This document shows positions 1 through 7,354 of a DNA stretch of 28,499 bases, one piece after another. Position numbers and translations under genes: made by a program. Under the pieces are notes generated by a model. That model was not told the origin of the DNA, did not search any database, and worked only from the letters and a program-made list of their open reading frames with translations. The DNA is taken from assembly GCA_036675425.1 (NCBI GenBank), contig JAKFFB010000114.1:1-28499 (forward strand), read 5' to 3'. The DNA comes from SCTD01 sp036675425 (GTDB lineage: Bacteria; Actinomycetota; Actinomycetes; Mycobacteriales; SCTD01). Position 1 is the first letter of the stretch, and the number at the start of each line of letters is the position of its first letter.

Positions 1-1
1 G

Positions 2-115
2 GCGCAAGGTCTCAGCAAGCCCGAGATCATGCGCTGCCTCAAGCGCTACGTCGCCCGCGAGGTCTACGCCGCGCTCCAGCACGACCGCTCACTGCTCCTC
101 CTTGACAAGCAATAG
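2..115 (+). CDS. C-terminal end of a probable IS110-like transposase (cut by window edge)
   Basis: Only the last 37 codons are present, reading in frame from base 2 to a TAG stop at 113-115. The peptide contains a basic stretch with the core RCLKRYVAREVY, which I recall from the C-termini of IS110-type transposases in actinobacteria; that family assignment is from memory and rests on a short segment. The DEDD catalytic domain and the serine domain would lie outside the window, so I cannot tell whether the element is intact. No terminal inverted repeat is expected for IS110 elements and none was seen. It could also be another protein with a basic tail. Confidence 0.4.
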   Translation, partial: AQGLSKPEIMRCLKRYVAREVYAALQHDRSLLLLDKQ

Positions 116-157
116 GAGCTTCATGTGGACGACGGCAGCACGGCCACGCATCGCGAT

Positions 158-163
158 CACGCT
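158..163 (+). promoter_or_regulatory. Possible -10 hexamer (CACGCT) for a leaderless transcript
   Basis: CACGCT ends 7 nt before the ATG at 171, and no Shine-Dalgarno sequence lies between. This spacing is typical of leaderless actinobacterial genes and supports 171 as the start over the GTG or ATG codons further upstream. Confidence 0.3.
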
Positions 164-170
164 GCCGCCC

Positions 171-1184
171 ATGAACGACGAGCTCGCCGCGCTGGCCGCG
201 GCCCAGGGTGGCGCCTTCACGCGGGCGCAGGCAGTGCTGTGCGGGTACTCCGACGGGGCCATCCGCGGCATGCGCAAGCGGGAGTGGCTCGAGCTCTACC
301 GCGGCGTGTACGCCGAGCGCACGCTGGTCACGGCGCTGCTGAAGGACAGCAACGCACGCCACGTGCTGCAGGCAGCCGGCCGGGTCCTGGCGTCCGACCT
401 CGACCTGGTCGCGAGCCACCGCACCGGCGCCCTCGCCCACGAGCTGCCGCTGCTGGGCAAGGCTCCGGCCGTACCGCAGGTGACCCAGTCCCCCCGATGC
501 GCGGGCGACACCTCCCGCAGTCCCGGTCTCTACGTCGCCACGCTGGCCGAGACCGACCGCACGACCACCGCCGGTGGCGTGCCGGTCACGAGCCTGGCGC
601 GCACGCCCTGCGACGTCGCGCGCCGGAACCCGTTCCGCGACGGCGTCGTGGTGGCGGACGCGGTCCTCGGGCGGCTGGTTCCCCCCGAGGACCTGGTGGC
701 GGTGGCCCAGCGCTGCGCCGACTGGCCCGGCGGTCGCCGCGGTCTCGAGGTCGTGCGCTTCGCCGACGGCAGGACCGACGGTCCGCTCGAGTCGATCACC
801 CGCGTCGCCTACCGCGAGCAGGGCTTGCCTGACCCGGAGACGCAGGTCGAGATCTGGTCACCGGAGGGGCTCTTCCTCGGGCTGGTCGACTTCCTCTTCC
901 GGGAGCAGCGCGTCATGGGGGAGGCCGACGGCATGGGCAAGTACGACAGCGACGGCGCCCTGCGCGCCGAGAAGCGTCGGGAGATGGGCCTGCGCCGGTG
1001 CGGCTTCGAGGTGGTGCGCAACGTCTGGGACGACGCCTGGCGGGAGACCGGACGCCGCGACCTCGGCCACCGCATGAGGCTGGCCTTCGCGCTCGCGGCG
1101 AGAACGCCGCCCGTACCAGGCGTCACCTTCCGCACGCCGACCCTGGAGCAGCTGGTCGCCCGTCGCACCGCTCCCCCTCCCTGA
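171..1184 (+). CDS. AbiEi-like / DUF559-like hypothetical protein
   Basis: This 337-residue protein matches a very common actinobacterial architecture. The N-terminus (about residues 1-55) resembles the winged-helix domain of AbiEi-type antitoxins, with the sequence GGAFTRAQAVLCG followed by a YRGVY motif. The C-terminal part (about 205-310) resembles a DUF559/Vsr-like nuclease fold: LVDFLF is followed by the conserved EADGMGKY segment and a later EVVRNVWDD strand. Family members are often annotated as type IV toxin-antitoxin antitoxins, but a partner toxin is usually missing, and none is seen here. I chose ATG 171 because the peptide MNDELAALAAAQGG resembles the family N-terminus and because of the -10-like hexamer just upstream; an in-frame start at 102 would add 23 residues. 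It sits alone between the transposase tail and a convergent gene. Function is unknown. Confidence 0.6.
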   Translation: MNDELAALAAAQGGAFTRAQAVLCGYSDGAIRGMRKREWLELYRGVYAERTLVTALLKDSNARHVLQAAGRVLASDLDLVASHRTGALAHELPLLGKAPAVPQVTQSPRCAGDTSRSPGLYVATLAETDRTTTAGGVPVTSLARTPCDVARRNPFRDGVVVADAVLGRLVPPEDLVAVAQRCADWPGGRRGLEVVRFADGRTDGPLESITRVAYREQGLPDPETQVEIWSPEGLFLGLVDFLFREQRVMGEADGMGKYDSDGALRAEKRREMGLRRCGFEVVRNVWDDAWRETGRRDLGHRMRLAFALAARTPPVPGVTFRTPTLEQLVARRTAPPP

Positions 1185-1245
1185 TGGTCCTGCTCGATTC
1201 TCGCCCGCTGAGGGCGTTCAGCAGACAGGAAGAGCAGGGAGGGGG
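1173..1245. terminator. Inverted repeats between convergent genes, probable bidirectional terminator
   Basis: An 11-base sequence at 1173-1183 (CCCCCTCCCTG) has its perfect reverse complement at 1235-1245. Between them lies a short hairpin (CGCCC at 1202-1206 with GGGCG at 1212-1216) and a 7-bp pair, CCTGCTC at 1189-1195 with GAGCAGG at 1232-1238, which competes with the outer stem. The left arm overlaps the last codons of the gene ending at 1184; the convergent gene ends at 1255. No long U-tract is present. Confidence 0.5.
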
Positions 1246-1254
1246 CGACGGGGC

Positions 1255-3018
1255 CTACTCCTCGTAGTCGGTGGTGACGAGCCCGTCGCGAGCGATCACC
1301 GGCGCCTTCACGACGGGGAGCGCCAGCGAGGTCCCCTCGGGGCCGGTGAAGACGGTGATCCGCGGGTCGACGGAGGTGAGCGCGACCTTGTCCGGGTCGC
1401 TGGTCTTGATCTCCAGCACCAGGCTGTGGCCCTTGGCCAGCCGGTGGCCCATCGCCATGGCGGGGAGCGTCATGGTCATCGCCTCGCCCGGCACGACCGG
1501 GGTGACCGTGTCGACGCCCTCGCGCAGCATCGGGTTGAGCGCGAACTGCGAGATCCGGCGGGTCGAGCCGTCCGGCGAGCGGTCGAGCAGGTTGGCGATC
1601 AGGTGCACCTGCGGCGAGGTCACCGACGCGACCAGCGTCAGCTCGGGCACGCCGGCCATGACCAGGTCGCGGGTGACCGGAGCGGTCGCGAAGGAGACGT
1701 TGCCGGTCGCCTGGTTCTGCATCCCGCGCGGGTCGCCGGCGAAGGCGAGCGACCCCTCGGAAGGCTTGCCGGTGCCGAGCGTGCCGTCCGCCGACGGGAA
1801 CATCCGCAGTGACGGCTTCGCGACCGGGAAGCCCTTCGCGACGAGCACCTCGCGCTCGCCGGCGTCGGTCTTGGCGTCGGCCAGGGTCGCGGCGTCGTTG
1901 AGGAAGACCTCGGCGGCCGGACCGGTGTCGACCTTCTTGCCCTTGAGGTGCTTGTCGAACCAGCCCAGCAGGGCGAACGGCCACTGGATCCCGCGGCGGG
2001 TCGGCGCGAAGCCCGAGCCGTGGTCCCACTGCCCGATCCACGCCTTGTCGCCCTTGCGCGCGCCGCGGTCCATGAACCAGTCGGCGGCCGTGACCCGCGC
2101 GGCGTTGTCGTTCACGCCGTGCACGAGGAACGCCGGGACCTTCGACGCGGTCGCTCCGGCGGAGTGGTCGCGGGCGGCGTGCCACGCCTCGTACTGCCCG
2201 GTGACCTGGCCGCTGCCCGCGAGCAGCGCGGAGCTCTGCAGGCCGCAGCCGGTCTCCTGCGGGTCGTTGCCGAAGTTGTCGCCCGTCGTGCCGGCCAGCA
2301 CCGTGTTGATGCCCGGCGGCAGGCTGCGGTTGAGGGCGATGAGCTCGTACGCCCACTGCGGCCCGGAGTACTGCAGGTTGAAGGGGACGCCGCCCTGGAA
2401 CTGGTGGTCGTACATCGACGCGAGCCCCGCGCTCGGCACGATGGTCGCCAGACCGCGAGGGTTCTGCGCCGCGGCGACCGACGGGGTGGAGCCGACGTAG
2501 GAGTGGCCGGTCATGCCGACCTTGCCGTTCGACCAGGGCTGCGACGCGGCCCACTCGACGACGGTCTTGAGGTCCTTGGCGTCGTTCGGGCCGAGGTGGT
2601 CCAGGCAGCCCTGCGACCGGCCCGTGCCGCGCAGGTCCATCATCACGACGGCGTAGCCGCGCGGCGCGAAGAACCCGGTGAGCCCCAGGGACTTCCCGTC
2701 GGAGTCCTTGGGGTCGGGCAGGATCCGCGTGCCGTCCCGGTCACCCATCGGCCCGTGATAGGGGCTCGCCTCCAGGATCACGGGGAAGCGGCCCTTGCCG
2801 GTCGGCTTGGTGACCTCGAGGTAGAGCTCCTTGCCGTCGTGCGCCGGCACGGTCAGCTCGGTCTTCTCGACCTTGCCGAACGTCGGCTTCGACAGGCCGG
2901 CGACCTTCGTGTAGTCGAAGGCCTTCGGCGCGGGGGCGGCGGTCGCCACGGCACCACCGGCGACCAGCGCGGTGACGGCGAGCAGCGCAGCAGCGCGCAG
3001 GCGGATCGGCACGGACAT
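1255..3018 (-). CDS. Secreted CocE/NonD-type S15 family alpha/beta hydrolase
   Basis: This 587-residue protein has an N-terminal Sec signal peptide (about residues 1-28, a hydrophobic AALLAVTALVAGG core ending ATAAPA), so it is probably exported. The alpha/beta-hydrolase domain carries the nucleophile elbow GHSYVG with Ser at about residue 173, a probable acid in VHGVNDNAAR and a probable His in GQWDHGSG. This fits X-Pro dipeptidyl-peptidase/CocE-family hydrolases, followed by the C-terminal jelly-roll domain usual in this family. The family cleaves X-Pro peptides, cocaine-type esters or acylated compounds; the substrate cannot be predicted here. ATG 3018 (minus strand) has GGGAG 5 nt upstream. 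It lies 32 nt downstream of the DUF2993 gene on the same strand and could be its last operon member. The alternative names, peptidase and esterase, are not separable from sequence. Confidence 0.8.
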   Translation of the reverse strand: MSVPIRLRAAALLAVTALVAGGAVATAAPAPKAFDYTKVAGLSKPTFGKVEKTELTVPAHDGKELYLEVTKPTGKGRFPVILEASPYHGPMGDRDGTRILPDPKDSDGKSLGLTGFFAPRGYAVVMMDLRGTGRSQGCLDHLGPNDAKDLKTVVEWAASQPWSNGKVGMTGHSYVGSTPSVAAAQNPRGLATIVPSAGLASMYDHQFQGGVPFNLQYSGPQWAYELIALNRSLPPGINTVLAGTTGDNFGNDPQETGCGLQSSALLAGSGQVTGQYEAWHAARDHSAGATASKVPAFLVHGVNDNAARVTAADWFMDRGARKGDKAWIGQWDHGSGFAPTRRGIQWPFALLGWFDKHLKGKKVDTGPAAEVFLNDAATLADAKTDAGEREVLVAKGFPVAKPSLRMFPSADGTLGTGKPSEGSLAFAGDPRGMQNQATGNVSFATAPVTRDLVMAGVPELTLVASVTSPQVHLIANLLDRSPDGSTRRISQFALNPMLREGVDTVTPVVPGEAMTMTLPAMAMGHRLAKGHSLVLEIKTSDPDKVALTSVDPRITVFTGPEGTSLALPVVKAPVIARDGLVTTDYEE

Positions 3019-3050
3019 CGGAGCTCCCGGGTCGGAGGGACGTCCCCGTG

Positions 3051-3767
3051 CTATTCGCCGGCAGCCGCCGGAGTCCTGCCGGGCACGAGCACCGTCGCCC
3101 CGGCCTCCGCGGTGACCGCGACGCCAGCGGGATCGACGCTCACGCCGGAGACCTGCAGGCCGTACGGCAGACCGGTCACGGGGATCCGCAGGTCCAGGCG
3201 CTGACCCAGCACCCGGGAGATCGCCTCCGACGCCGCCTTGCCGCCGGTGGTGAAGCTCTCACCGGTGATCACGATCGCGCCGCGCTCGACGCGCACGGAC
3301 GACAGGGCGCTGGCCGTGACCGTCTGCCCCAGCACCGACACCGACCCGGTCACCTTCAGCCGGTCACCCGCCGGTGCGACGGTCAGCTGCCGGTCGCCCG
3401 AGCGCCGGGCGAGCTCGGCGTACGCCACCAGGGCGGTCGCCCGCACCGACGCGACCGGCACCTCGCTCACCGAGCCGGACAGCGCCTCCGACAGCGGCAC
3501 CTCCAGGCCGGTGAGGGTGGCGTCGAGCCGGTCCACCGTGACCTCCCCGGCGGCGACCCCGCGCGCGACGACGGAGACGGAGTCGTAGCGACCGGAGATC
3601 GCTTGTGTCAGGAACGGGAAGCCGCCGATCGACACGTCGGCGGACGCGAGCGACGACGAGGCGACCACCTGGTCGGCGACGGCGCGCGAGGCGACCGACG
3701 CGGCGACCCGGTCGGCCACGGCGAGCAGCCCCGCCAGCACGACGAGGGTGACGAGCAGGCGCTTCAC
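3051..3767 (-). CDS. DUF2993 (LmeA-like) phospholipid-binding protein
   Basis: This 238-residue protein has an N-terminal hydrophobic segment (LLVTLVVLAGLLAVADRV) that is a signal peptide or anchor. The remainder is a beta-rich DUF2993 domain, with the characteristic ADVSIGGFPFLTQAISG near residue 45 and a VTGLPYGLQV segment near residue 200. In mycobacteria the DUF2993 protein LmeA is a periplasmic lipid-binding protein needed for mannan elongation of lipomannan; the same precise role here is only an inference. GTG 3767 overlaps the stop of the upstream membrane protein by 4 bp (GTGA), showing translational coupling. The pairing of a cell-envelope lipid binder with a polytopic membrane protein suggests a joint envelope function. 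Confidence 0.75.
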   Translation of the reverse strand: MKRLLVTLVVLAGLLAVADRVAASVASRAVADQVVASSSLASADVSIGGFPFLTQAISGRYDSVSVVARGVAAGEVTVDRLDATLTGLEVPLSEALSGSVSEVPVASVRATALVAYAELARRSGDRQLTVAPAGDRLKVTGSVSVLGQTVTASALSSVRVERGAIVITGESFTTGGKAASEAISRVLGQRLDLRIPVTGLPYGLQVSGVSVDPAGVAVTAEAGATVLVPGRTPAAAGE

Positions 3768-4780
3768 GCGAGGACGAGCCGGCCGGCGAGGAGCGCGACG
3801 GGACCGAGCACGGCGTACGGCAGGAGCAGAGCCGTGGGGCGCAGGGCTGCCACCCGGCGGGCGTCGCGCCAGCCGGCCCGGAGCTCGGCGGCACCGAGGT
3901 CCACCGCAAGATCGGCTGTGGCGACCGTGGAGGCCACCACCAGGCCGAGCAGCGCGGCGGAGCGCAGGGGCAGGTTGCCGTCACCGAGACCGGAGTCGGC
4001 GACGAGGACGGCCATCGCGACCCCGGCGCCGAGGCCGAGCAGCAGGCCGGGCCAGCCACGGGTCGACCCGGCCGCGAGCATCGGCCGGGGGGCGAGCTGG
4101 TCGCCGATCCGACCGGCCAGCAGCACCGCCCCGGCGGCGGCGAGCGCCACGAGCAGCACCTGCTCGCCGCCGTCGACCTGGCGCAGCGCGAGCAGGCAGG
4201 CGGCGGCGACCGCCATGACGATCACGACGAGGGTGTCGGCCAGCGACTCGGTGACCCGGCTGCGGCCCTTGCGGAGCAGCTGGTGGGCGATGGAGGCGAT
4301 GAAGCCGACGCCGGCCACCCCGGCGAGACCGCTGATCCGGCCGTCGTCCATGAGCACGACCGCGTCGGCGGCCACGATCGTCCCGGTGGCGACGAGGAAG
4401 GCACCACCGGAGGCCGGGGCGTCGAGCAGCGCGAGGGCGCCCAGCACCATGAAGACCTGCACCCCGAGGACCGCGACGGCCAGCGGCAGCAGGCCCACGA
4501 CGGTCGCGCCGACGAGCACGGCGGCGAGCAGCGCGGGCCACAGGCCCTGCACGATCATCGGCGGGCGGCGCGGCGGGCCGGTGGCGCGGACGATCTGCCG
4601 CGGCGGCTCCTCGGGCGCGGGCTCGTCGACGACCGGCTCCGGCGCCACCTCAGGGGCCTCCTCCGGCGCCTCCGGCTCGTCGCTGCCGACCCAGTCGCGA
4701 GCGGTCCGGTCCTCGCCGGTCTTGCCGCGGCGGGCCGCGTCAGGTCCGGCCGGGGGCGCCCCGGTCTGCTCGTCGGTCAC
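3764..4780 (-). CDS. Polytopic membrane protein of unknown function
   Basis: This is a 338-residue protein. The first 75 or so residues are hydrophilic, acidic and proline-rich (repeated Glu, Pro and Ala), probably a disordered cytoplasmic tail. About nine hydrophobic segments follow, from about residue 76 (MIVQGLWPALLAAVLVGATV) to the C-terminal LLPYAVLGPVALLAGRLVLA. I recognise no catalytic motif; the overall look is faintly like a CdsA-type membrane enzyme, but the CTP-transferase signature is absent. GTG 4780 is chosen because CACGAT stands exactly 6 nt upstream on the minus strand (4787-4792), a leaderless promoter arrangement, and no Shine-Dalgarno is present. The stop overlaps the DUF2993 start by 4 bp, so the two are one operon. 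The alternative long frame running into glnR is not credible. Confidence 0.7.
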   Translation of the reverse strand: MTDEQTGAPPAGPDAARRGKTGEDRTARDWVGSDEPEAPEEAPEVAPEPVVDEPAPEEPPRQIVRATGPPRRPPMIVQGLWPALLAAVLVGATVVGLLPLAVAVLGVQVFMVLGALALLDAPASGGAFLVATGTIVAADAVVLMDDGRISGLAGVAGVGFIASIAHQLLRKGRSRVTESLADTLVVIVMAVAAACLLALRQVDGGEQVLLVALAAAGAVLLAGRIGDQLAPRPMLAAGSTRGWPGLLLGLGAGVAMAVLVADSGLGDGNLPLRSAALLGLVVASTVATADLAVDLGAAELRAGWRDARRVAALRPTALLLPYAVLGPVALLAGRLVLA

Positions 4781-4786
4781 CCGGCG

Positions 4787-4792
4787 ATCGTG
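4787..4792 (-). promoter_or_regulatory. -10 hexamer (CACGAT) for leaderless membrane-protein operon
   Basis: On the minus strand CACGAT is followed by a 6-nt spacer and GTG 4780. The same hexamer and spacing occur before the response-regulator gene at 6674, so this looks like a recurrent leaderless promoter type in this genome. Confidence 0.45.
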
Positions 4793-4803
4793 CCAGAGAG
4801 CGG

Positions 4804-5070
4804 TCAACCGCCCGCGAACGGCGGCAGCACGTCCACGAGCCCCCCGTCGGTCAGCGTCACCGAGACGTGGTCCCGCCCGCCCACCGGGTCGCCGTCGACG
4901 ACGAAGGAGCACACCTCGAGCACCTTCCCGAACCGGTCGTCGCGGGTCGACCGGGCCAGCAGCAGCGCCTCCGCGAGCGTGCGCGCCGAGGTCTGCTCCT
5001 CCGCGACGCCGGCCGCGGCGCGGGCGCCGGCCCAGTAGCGGATGGTGGCGGTCACCTCTCCATCCTGCAT
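4804..5070 (-). CDS. MoaD/ThiS-like sulfur-carrier protein
   Basis: This is an 88-residue ubiquitin-fold protein: a beta-strand TATIRYWAGARAAAGV, a helix (TLAEALLLARS), the CSFVVDGDPVG segment, and a C-terminus ending LPPFAGG. The terminal Gly-Gly is the site that is adenylated and thiocarboxylated in MoaD and ThiS. Such proteins donate sulfur for molybdopterin, thiazole or similar biosynthesis after activation by a MoeB/ThiF-like enzyme, none of which is in the window. The neighbourhood (divergent from glnR) is one I recall from other actinomycetes, where the gene is called MoaD/ThiS family without assigned pathway. ATG 5070 is used; GTG 5055 would remove five residues but has its purine-rich tract directly against the start. 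The 4781-4803 gap separates it from the membrane protein. Confidence 0.75.
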   Translation of the reverse strand: MQDGEVTATIRYWAGARAAAGVAEEQTSARTLAEALLLARSTRDDRFGKVLEVCSFVVDGDPVGGRDHVSVTLTDGGLVDVLPPFAGG

Positions 5071-5079
5071 CGCCCGGGT

Positions 5080-5085
5080 TACGCT
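5080..5085 (+). promoter_or_regulatory. -10 hexamer (TACGCT) of the glnR promoter
   Basis: TACGCT would place the transcript start near 5092, giving a leader of about 63 nt that ends in an extended Shine-Dalgarno (GAGGAGGAGG, 5138-5147) 7 nt before ATG 5155. The hexamer lies in the divergent spacer with the MoaD-like gene. Confidence 0.45.
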
Positions 5086-5154
5086 GGGCGTGTTCCGCGA
5101 GGCAACGGCGCCTCTCCCAGGACCGCCCCACAGGCCCGAGGAGGAGGCAGCCCC

Positions 5155-5865
5155 ATGGCCAGTCTGCTGCTGCTGACCAACGCGATGACGCCCTCCTCCG
5201 AGGTGCTGCCCGCGCTCGCGCTGCTCGGCCACTCCGTGCGGGTCGCCCCGGCTGAGGTCTCCGCGCTGCTGGGCACGCCCGCCCCGGACGCCCTGCTGGT
5301 CGACGCCCGCAAGGACCTGGCGGGAGCGCGGTCGCTGTGCCGCCTCCTTCGTACGACCGGCGTGACCGCTCCGCTGTTCGCCGTCCTCACCGAGGGCGGT
5401 CTGGTCGCGCTCACCGCGGAGTGGGGCGTCGACGACGTGCTGCTCGACAGCGCGGGGCCGGCCGAGGTGGACGCGCGGCTGCGGCTGGCGACCGGCAAGA
5501 AGGCCGAGGTCGCGCCGGCCGCCGAGCCCGGCGTCGTGCGCGCCGGCGACCTGACGATCGACGAGGGCACCTACACCTGCCGGCTGCGCGGGCGGGTGCT
5601 GGACCTGACGTTCAAGGAGTTCGAGCTGCTGAAGTACCTCGCGCAGCACCCGGGGCGGGTCTTCACCCGCGCCCAGCTGCTGCAGGAGGTGTGGGGCTAC
5701 GACTACTACGGGGGCACGCGCACCGTGGACGTCCACGTGCGCCGCCTGCGCGCCAAGCTCGGCGCCGAGCACGAGCAGCTCATCGGCACTGTGCGGCACG
5801 TCGGCTACAAGTTCGTCACGCCGCCGATCAGCGCGCTGGCCGAGGACGAGCCCGCCCTGGTCTAG
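5155..5865 (+). CDS. glnR: GlnR, orphan OmpR-family nitrogen regulator
   Basis: This 236-residue protein closely resembles Streptomyces GlnR along its length: the N-terminus MASLLLLTNAMTPSSEVLPA, the receiver-like core with Asp50 in LLVDARKDL, and a C-terminal winged helix (about residues 130-223) with FKEFELLKYLAQHPG, RAQLLQEVWGYDYYGGTRTV and VDVHVRRLRAKL. GlnR controls ammonium assimilation genes (glnA, amtB, glnK) and is known to cross-talk with PhoP at some promoters. The receiver is atypical: the usual acidic pair after strand beta-1 is Thr-Asn here, and no cognate kinase is adjacent, in line with the known phosphorylation-independent dimerisation of GlnR. A strong Shine-Dalgarno precedes ATG 5155. 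The stop TAG lies in the first copy of a 16-bp tandem repeat. Confidence 0.92.
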   Translation: MASLLLLTNAMTPSSEVLPALALLGHSVRVAPAEVSALLGTPAPDALLVDARKDLAGARSLCRLLRTTGVTAPLFAVLTEGGLVALTAEWGVDDVLLDSAGPAEVDARLRLATGKKAEVAPAAEPGVVRAGDLTIDEGTYTCRLRGRVLDLTFKEFELLKYLAQHPGRVFTRAQLLQEVWGYDYYGGTRTVDVHVRRLRAKLGAEHEQLIGTVRHVGYKFVTPPISALAEDEPALV

Positions 5866-5892
5866 GCGGTCCCGGCTCTAGGCGGTCTCGGC
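5861..5892. repeat. 16-bp perfect-phase tandem duplication holding both stop codons
   Basis: TCTAGGCGGTCCCGGC (5861-5876) is followed immediately by TCTAGGCGGTCTCGGC (5877-5892), with 15 of 16 bases identical. The palindromic CTAG in copy 1 supplies the TAG stop of glnR on the plus strand; the CTAG in copy 2 supplies the TAG stop of the convergent STAS gene on the minus strand. Confidence 0.85.
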
Positions 5893-6198
5893 CAGGTCGA
5901 GGTCGAAGACGCGACGCAGGCCGGTGAGCGACAGCAGCCGCAGCACCCGCGGCGAGCAGCCGCGCAGCGTCAGCACCCCGCCGGTGCGGCACGCCCGCCG
6001 GTGCACGTCGAGCAGCATCCCGAGCGCGCTGGCGTCGACGAAGGAGCAGCTGGACAGGTCGACGACCAGCTGCTGCGGATGCACGCTGAGGGCGTCGTGC
6101 AGCGTCTCGCGGACGCGGGCCACCGATCCCAGGTCGAGATCGCCGACCACCTCCACCACGACCACCCCGGGTCCGGTCATCGTCGTCATGGTGATCAC
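5878..6198 (-). CDS. STAS-domain anti-sigma-factor antagonist
   Basis: The 106 residues form one STAS domain like SpoIIAA/RsbV: a first strand VVVVEVVGDLDLGSV, then QLVVDLSSCSFVDASALGML with the conserved Asp-Ala-Ser at the site that is phosphorylated in family members, then a C-terminal LTLRGCSPRVLRLLSLTG. These proteins release sigma factors by binding anti-sigma kinases when dephosphorylated. No anti-sigma factor (HATPase) or sigma gene is adjacent, so the partner is unknown. GTG 6198 is the longest start; ATG 6189 and ATG 6180 are also possible, since the N-terminus MITMTTMTGPG gives no conserved anchor. It converges on glnR with only 12 nt between the stop codons and diverges from a second STAS-like gene. 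Confidence 0.8.
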   Translation of the reverse strand: MITMTTMTGPGVVVVEVVGDLDLGSVARVRETLHDALSVHPQQLVVDLSSCSFVDASALGMLLDVHRRACRTGGVLTLRGCSPRVLRLLSLTGLRRVFDLDLAETA

Positions 6199-6344
6199 GG
6201 TGGCCGGAGATGGTGGCGGTCCGCGCGCCGTCCCGTGACGAAGCGGTGACGGTCAGCGCACGGAACGCCCCGTTCCGTCCGGTGTCATCGGACCGTCACG
6301 TCACAGCCCGTGCTCCGTCGCATGCTCCGGGGACCATCCCCGGC
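6199..6344. other. Divergent intergenic region between two STAS genes
   Basis: This 146-nt spacer separates the two STAS genes. GACCAT at 6332-6337, 7 nt before GTG 6345, is a possible leaderless -10. An in-frame start at 6210 exists for the rightward gene but would add 45 residues with no STAS similarity. I see no clear operator. Confidence 0.4.
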
Positions 6345-6689
6345 GTGTTCCACCTCTCCCTCGACGCGCCCACCGCCGGTGCCGCCCGGCTCCGCCTGTC
6401 CGGGCACCTGGACTCCGCGGCCGCGCGCCAGGTGCTGCACGCCGCGGCCGACGTCGTGAAGTGCGGCTGCTCCAGCCTGGTGGTCGACATGGCCGAGCTG
6501 GAGAGCTTCGAACCGGAGGCCGCGTACGCCGTCGTCGGCTGCTCCAAGCTCAGCCGCTACGTCCCCGAGGGGGTCGCGGTGCTCACCGGCTCGGAGGCGA
6601 GCGAGGCGCTCGCCGACACGGCCGGCGTGCCGCCGCACCCCGCCGAAGCGCACGCCCCTGGCACGATGGTCCCGTGCCCCGCCTGCTGA
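6345..6689 (+). CDS. Second, divergent STAS-like domain protein
   Basis: This 114-residue protein reads FHLSLDAPTAGAARLRLSGHLDSAAARQVLHAAADVV, then SLVVDMAELESFEPEAAYAV, then VPEGVAVLTGSEA. The strand-helix order and the RLSGHLDSAAA segment match STAS domains, but the phosphorylatable DxS site is replaced by ELESFEPEA, so it may not be regulated by phosphorylation. GTG 6345 is preferred because it begins directly at the domain and has a -10-like GACCAT upstream. The 3' end overlaps the response-regulator start at 6674 by 16 nt, and a separate promoter (6662-6667) for that regulator lies inside this gene. Function is unknown beyond the fold; a link to the neighbouring canonical STAS protein is plausible. 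Confidence 0.55.
   Translation: MFHLSLDAPTAGAARLRLSGHLDSAAARQVLHAAADVVKCGCSSLVVDMAELESFEPEAAYAVVGCSKLSRYVPEGVAVLTGSEASEALADTAGVPPHPAEAHAPGTMVPCPAC
6662..6667 (+). promoter_or_regulatory. -10 hexamer (CACGAT) for leaderless two-component operon
   Basis: CACGAT plus a 6-nt spacer leads directly to GTG 6674, with no Shine-Dalgarno. It lies inside the 3' end of the upstream STAS-like gene. Confidence 0.45.
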
Positions 6690-7354
6690 TCGTCGAGGAC
6701 GACGACCGGATCCGCCTGTCCCTCAAGCTCGCGCTCGAGGACGAGGGCTACACGGTCAAGGACGTGCCGACCGCCGAGGAGGGCCTCGCCGAGCACAAGG
6801 CGACGCCGGCCGACCTGGTGCTGGTCGACCTGATGCTCCCGGGGATGGACGGCTTCGACTGCATCCGGTCGCTGCGCAAGCTCGGCGACGTGCCGATCGT
6901 GGTCGTCAGCGCCCGCGACGACACCCACGACGTCGTGGCCGCTCTCGAGGCGGGTGCGGACGACTACGTCGTGAAACCGGTTGCGGTCAAGGAGCTCTCG
7001 GCCCGGCTCCGCGCGCTCCGGCGACGCGCGAGCGGCAGCGGCGAGGACGCGCCGAAGGTGCTGCGGTTCGGTGAGATCGAGCTGCGGCCGGAGGCCGGCG
7101 AGGTGCTCCTCGGCGAGGAGCAGGTGCACCTCACGCGCACCGAGTTCCGGCTGCTCTGCGAGCTGGCCGACCAGAGCGGCCGGGTGCTGTCGCGCCAGCA
7201 GCTGCTCGACCGGGTCTGGGGCTACGACGTCTACGGCGACGAACGGCTGGTCGACGTGCACATGGGCCGGCTGCGGCGCAAGGTCGAGCGCGACCCGGCC
7301 AACCCCCAGCACCTCGTCACCGTCCGCGGCCTGGGCTACAAGCTCGCGCCTTGA
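6674..7354 (+). CDS. OmpR-family response regulator
   Basis: The 226-residue protein has a full receiver domain (about residues 1-120) with the acidic residues Glu8-Asp9-Asp10 in LLIVEDDDRIR, phosphoacceptor Asp52 in VLVDLMLPGMDG, a switch Ser in VVVSARDD and the conserved Lys in DYVVKPV. A winged-helix DNA-binding domain follows (about 130-226) with LTRTEFRLLCELA, VWGYDVYGDERLVDVHMGRLRRK and a final VRGLGYKLAP. It is coupled to the kinase by a TTGA overlap. It resembles CseB-type regulators more than PhoP, but I would not give it a name. Leaderless GTG 6674 is supported by CACGAT 6 nt upstream. Targets cannot be read from the window. Confidence 0.88.
   Translation: MPRLLIVEDDDRIRLSLKLALEDEGYTVKDVPTAEEGLAEHKATPADLVLVDLMLPGMDGFDCIRSLRKLGDVPIVVVSARDDTHDVVAALEAGADDYVVKPVAVKELSARLRALRRRASGSGEDAPKVLRFGEIELRPEAGEVLLGEEQVHLTRTEFRLLCELADQSGRVLSRQQLLDRVWGYDVYGDERLVDVHMGRLRRKVERDPANPQHLVTVRGLGYKLAP

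Noticed and set aside
1948..5038. Long plus-strand frames opposite the hydrolase, DUF2993 and membrane-protein genes
   Set aside because: Low-complexity Arg/Ala/Gly products, no start context, and well-supported minus-strand proteins in the same place.
5050..5154. GlnR autoregulatory box in the glnR-MoaD spacer
   Set aside because: GTTAC at 5079-5083 resembles one half-site, but no matching second half at the right spacing was found, so I do not call it.
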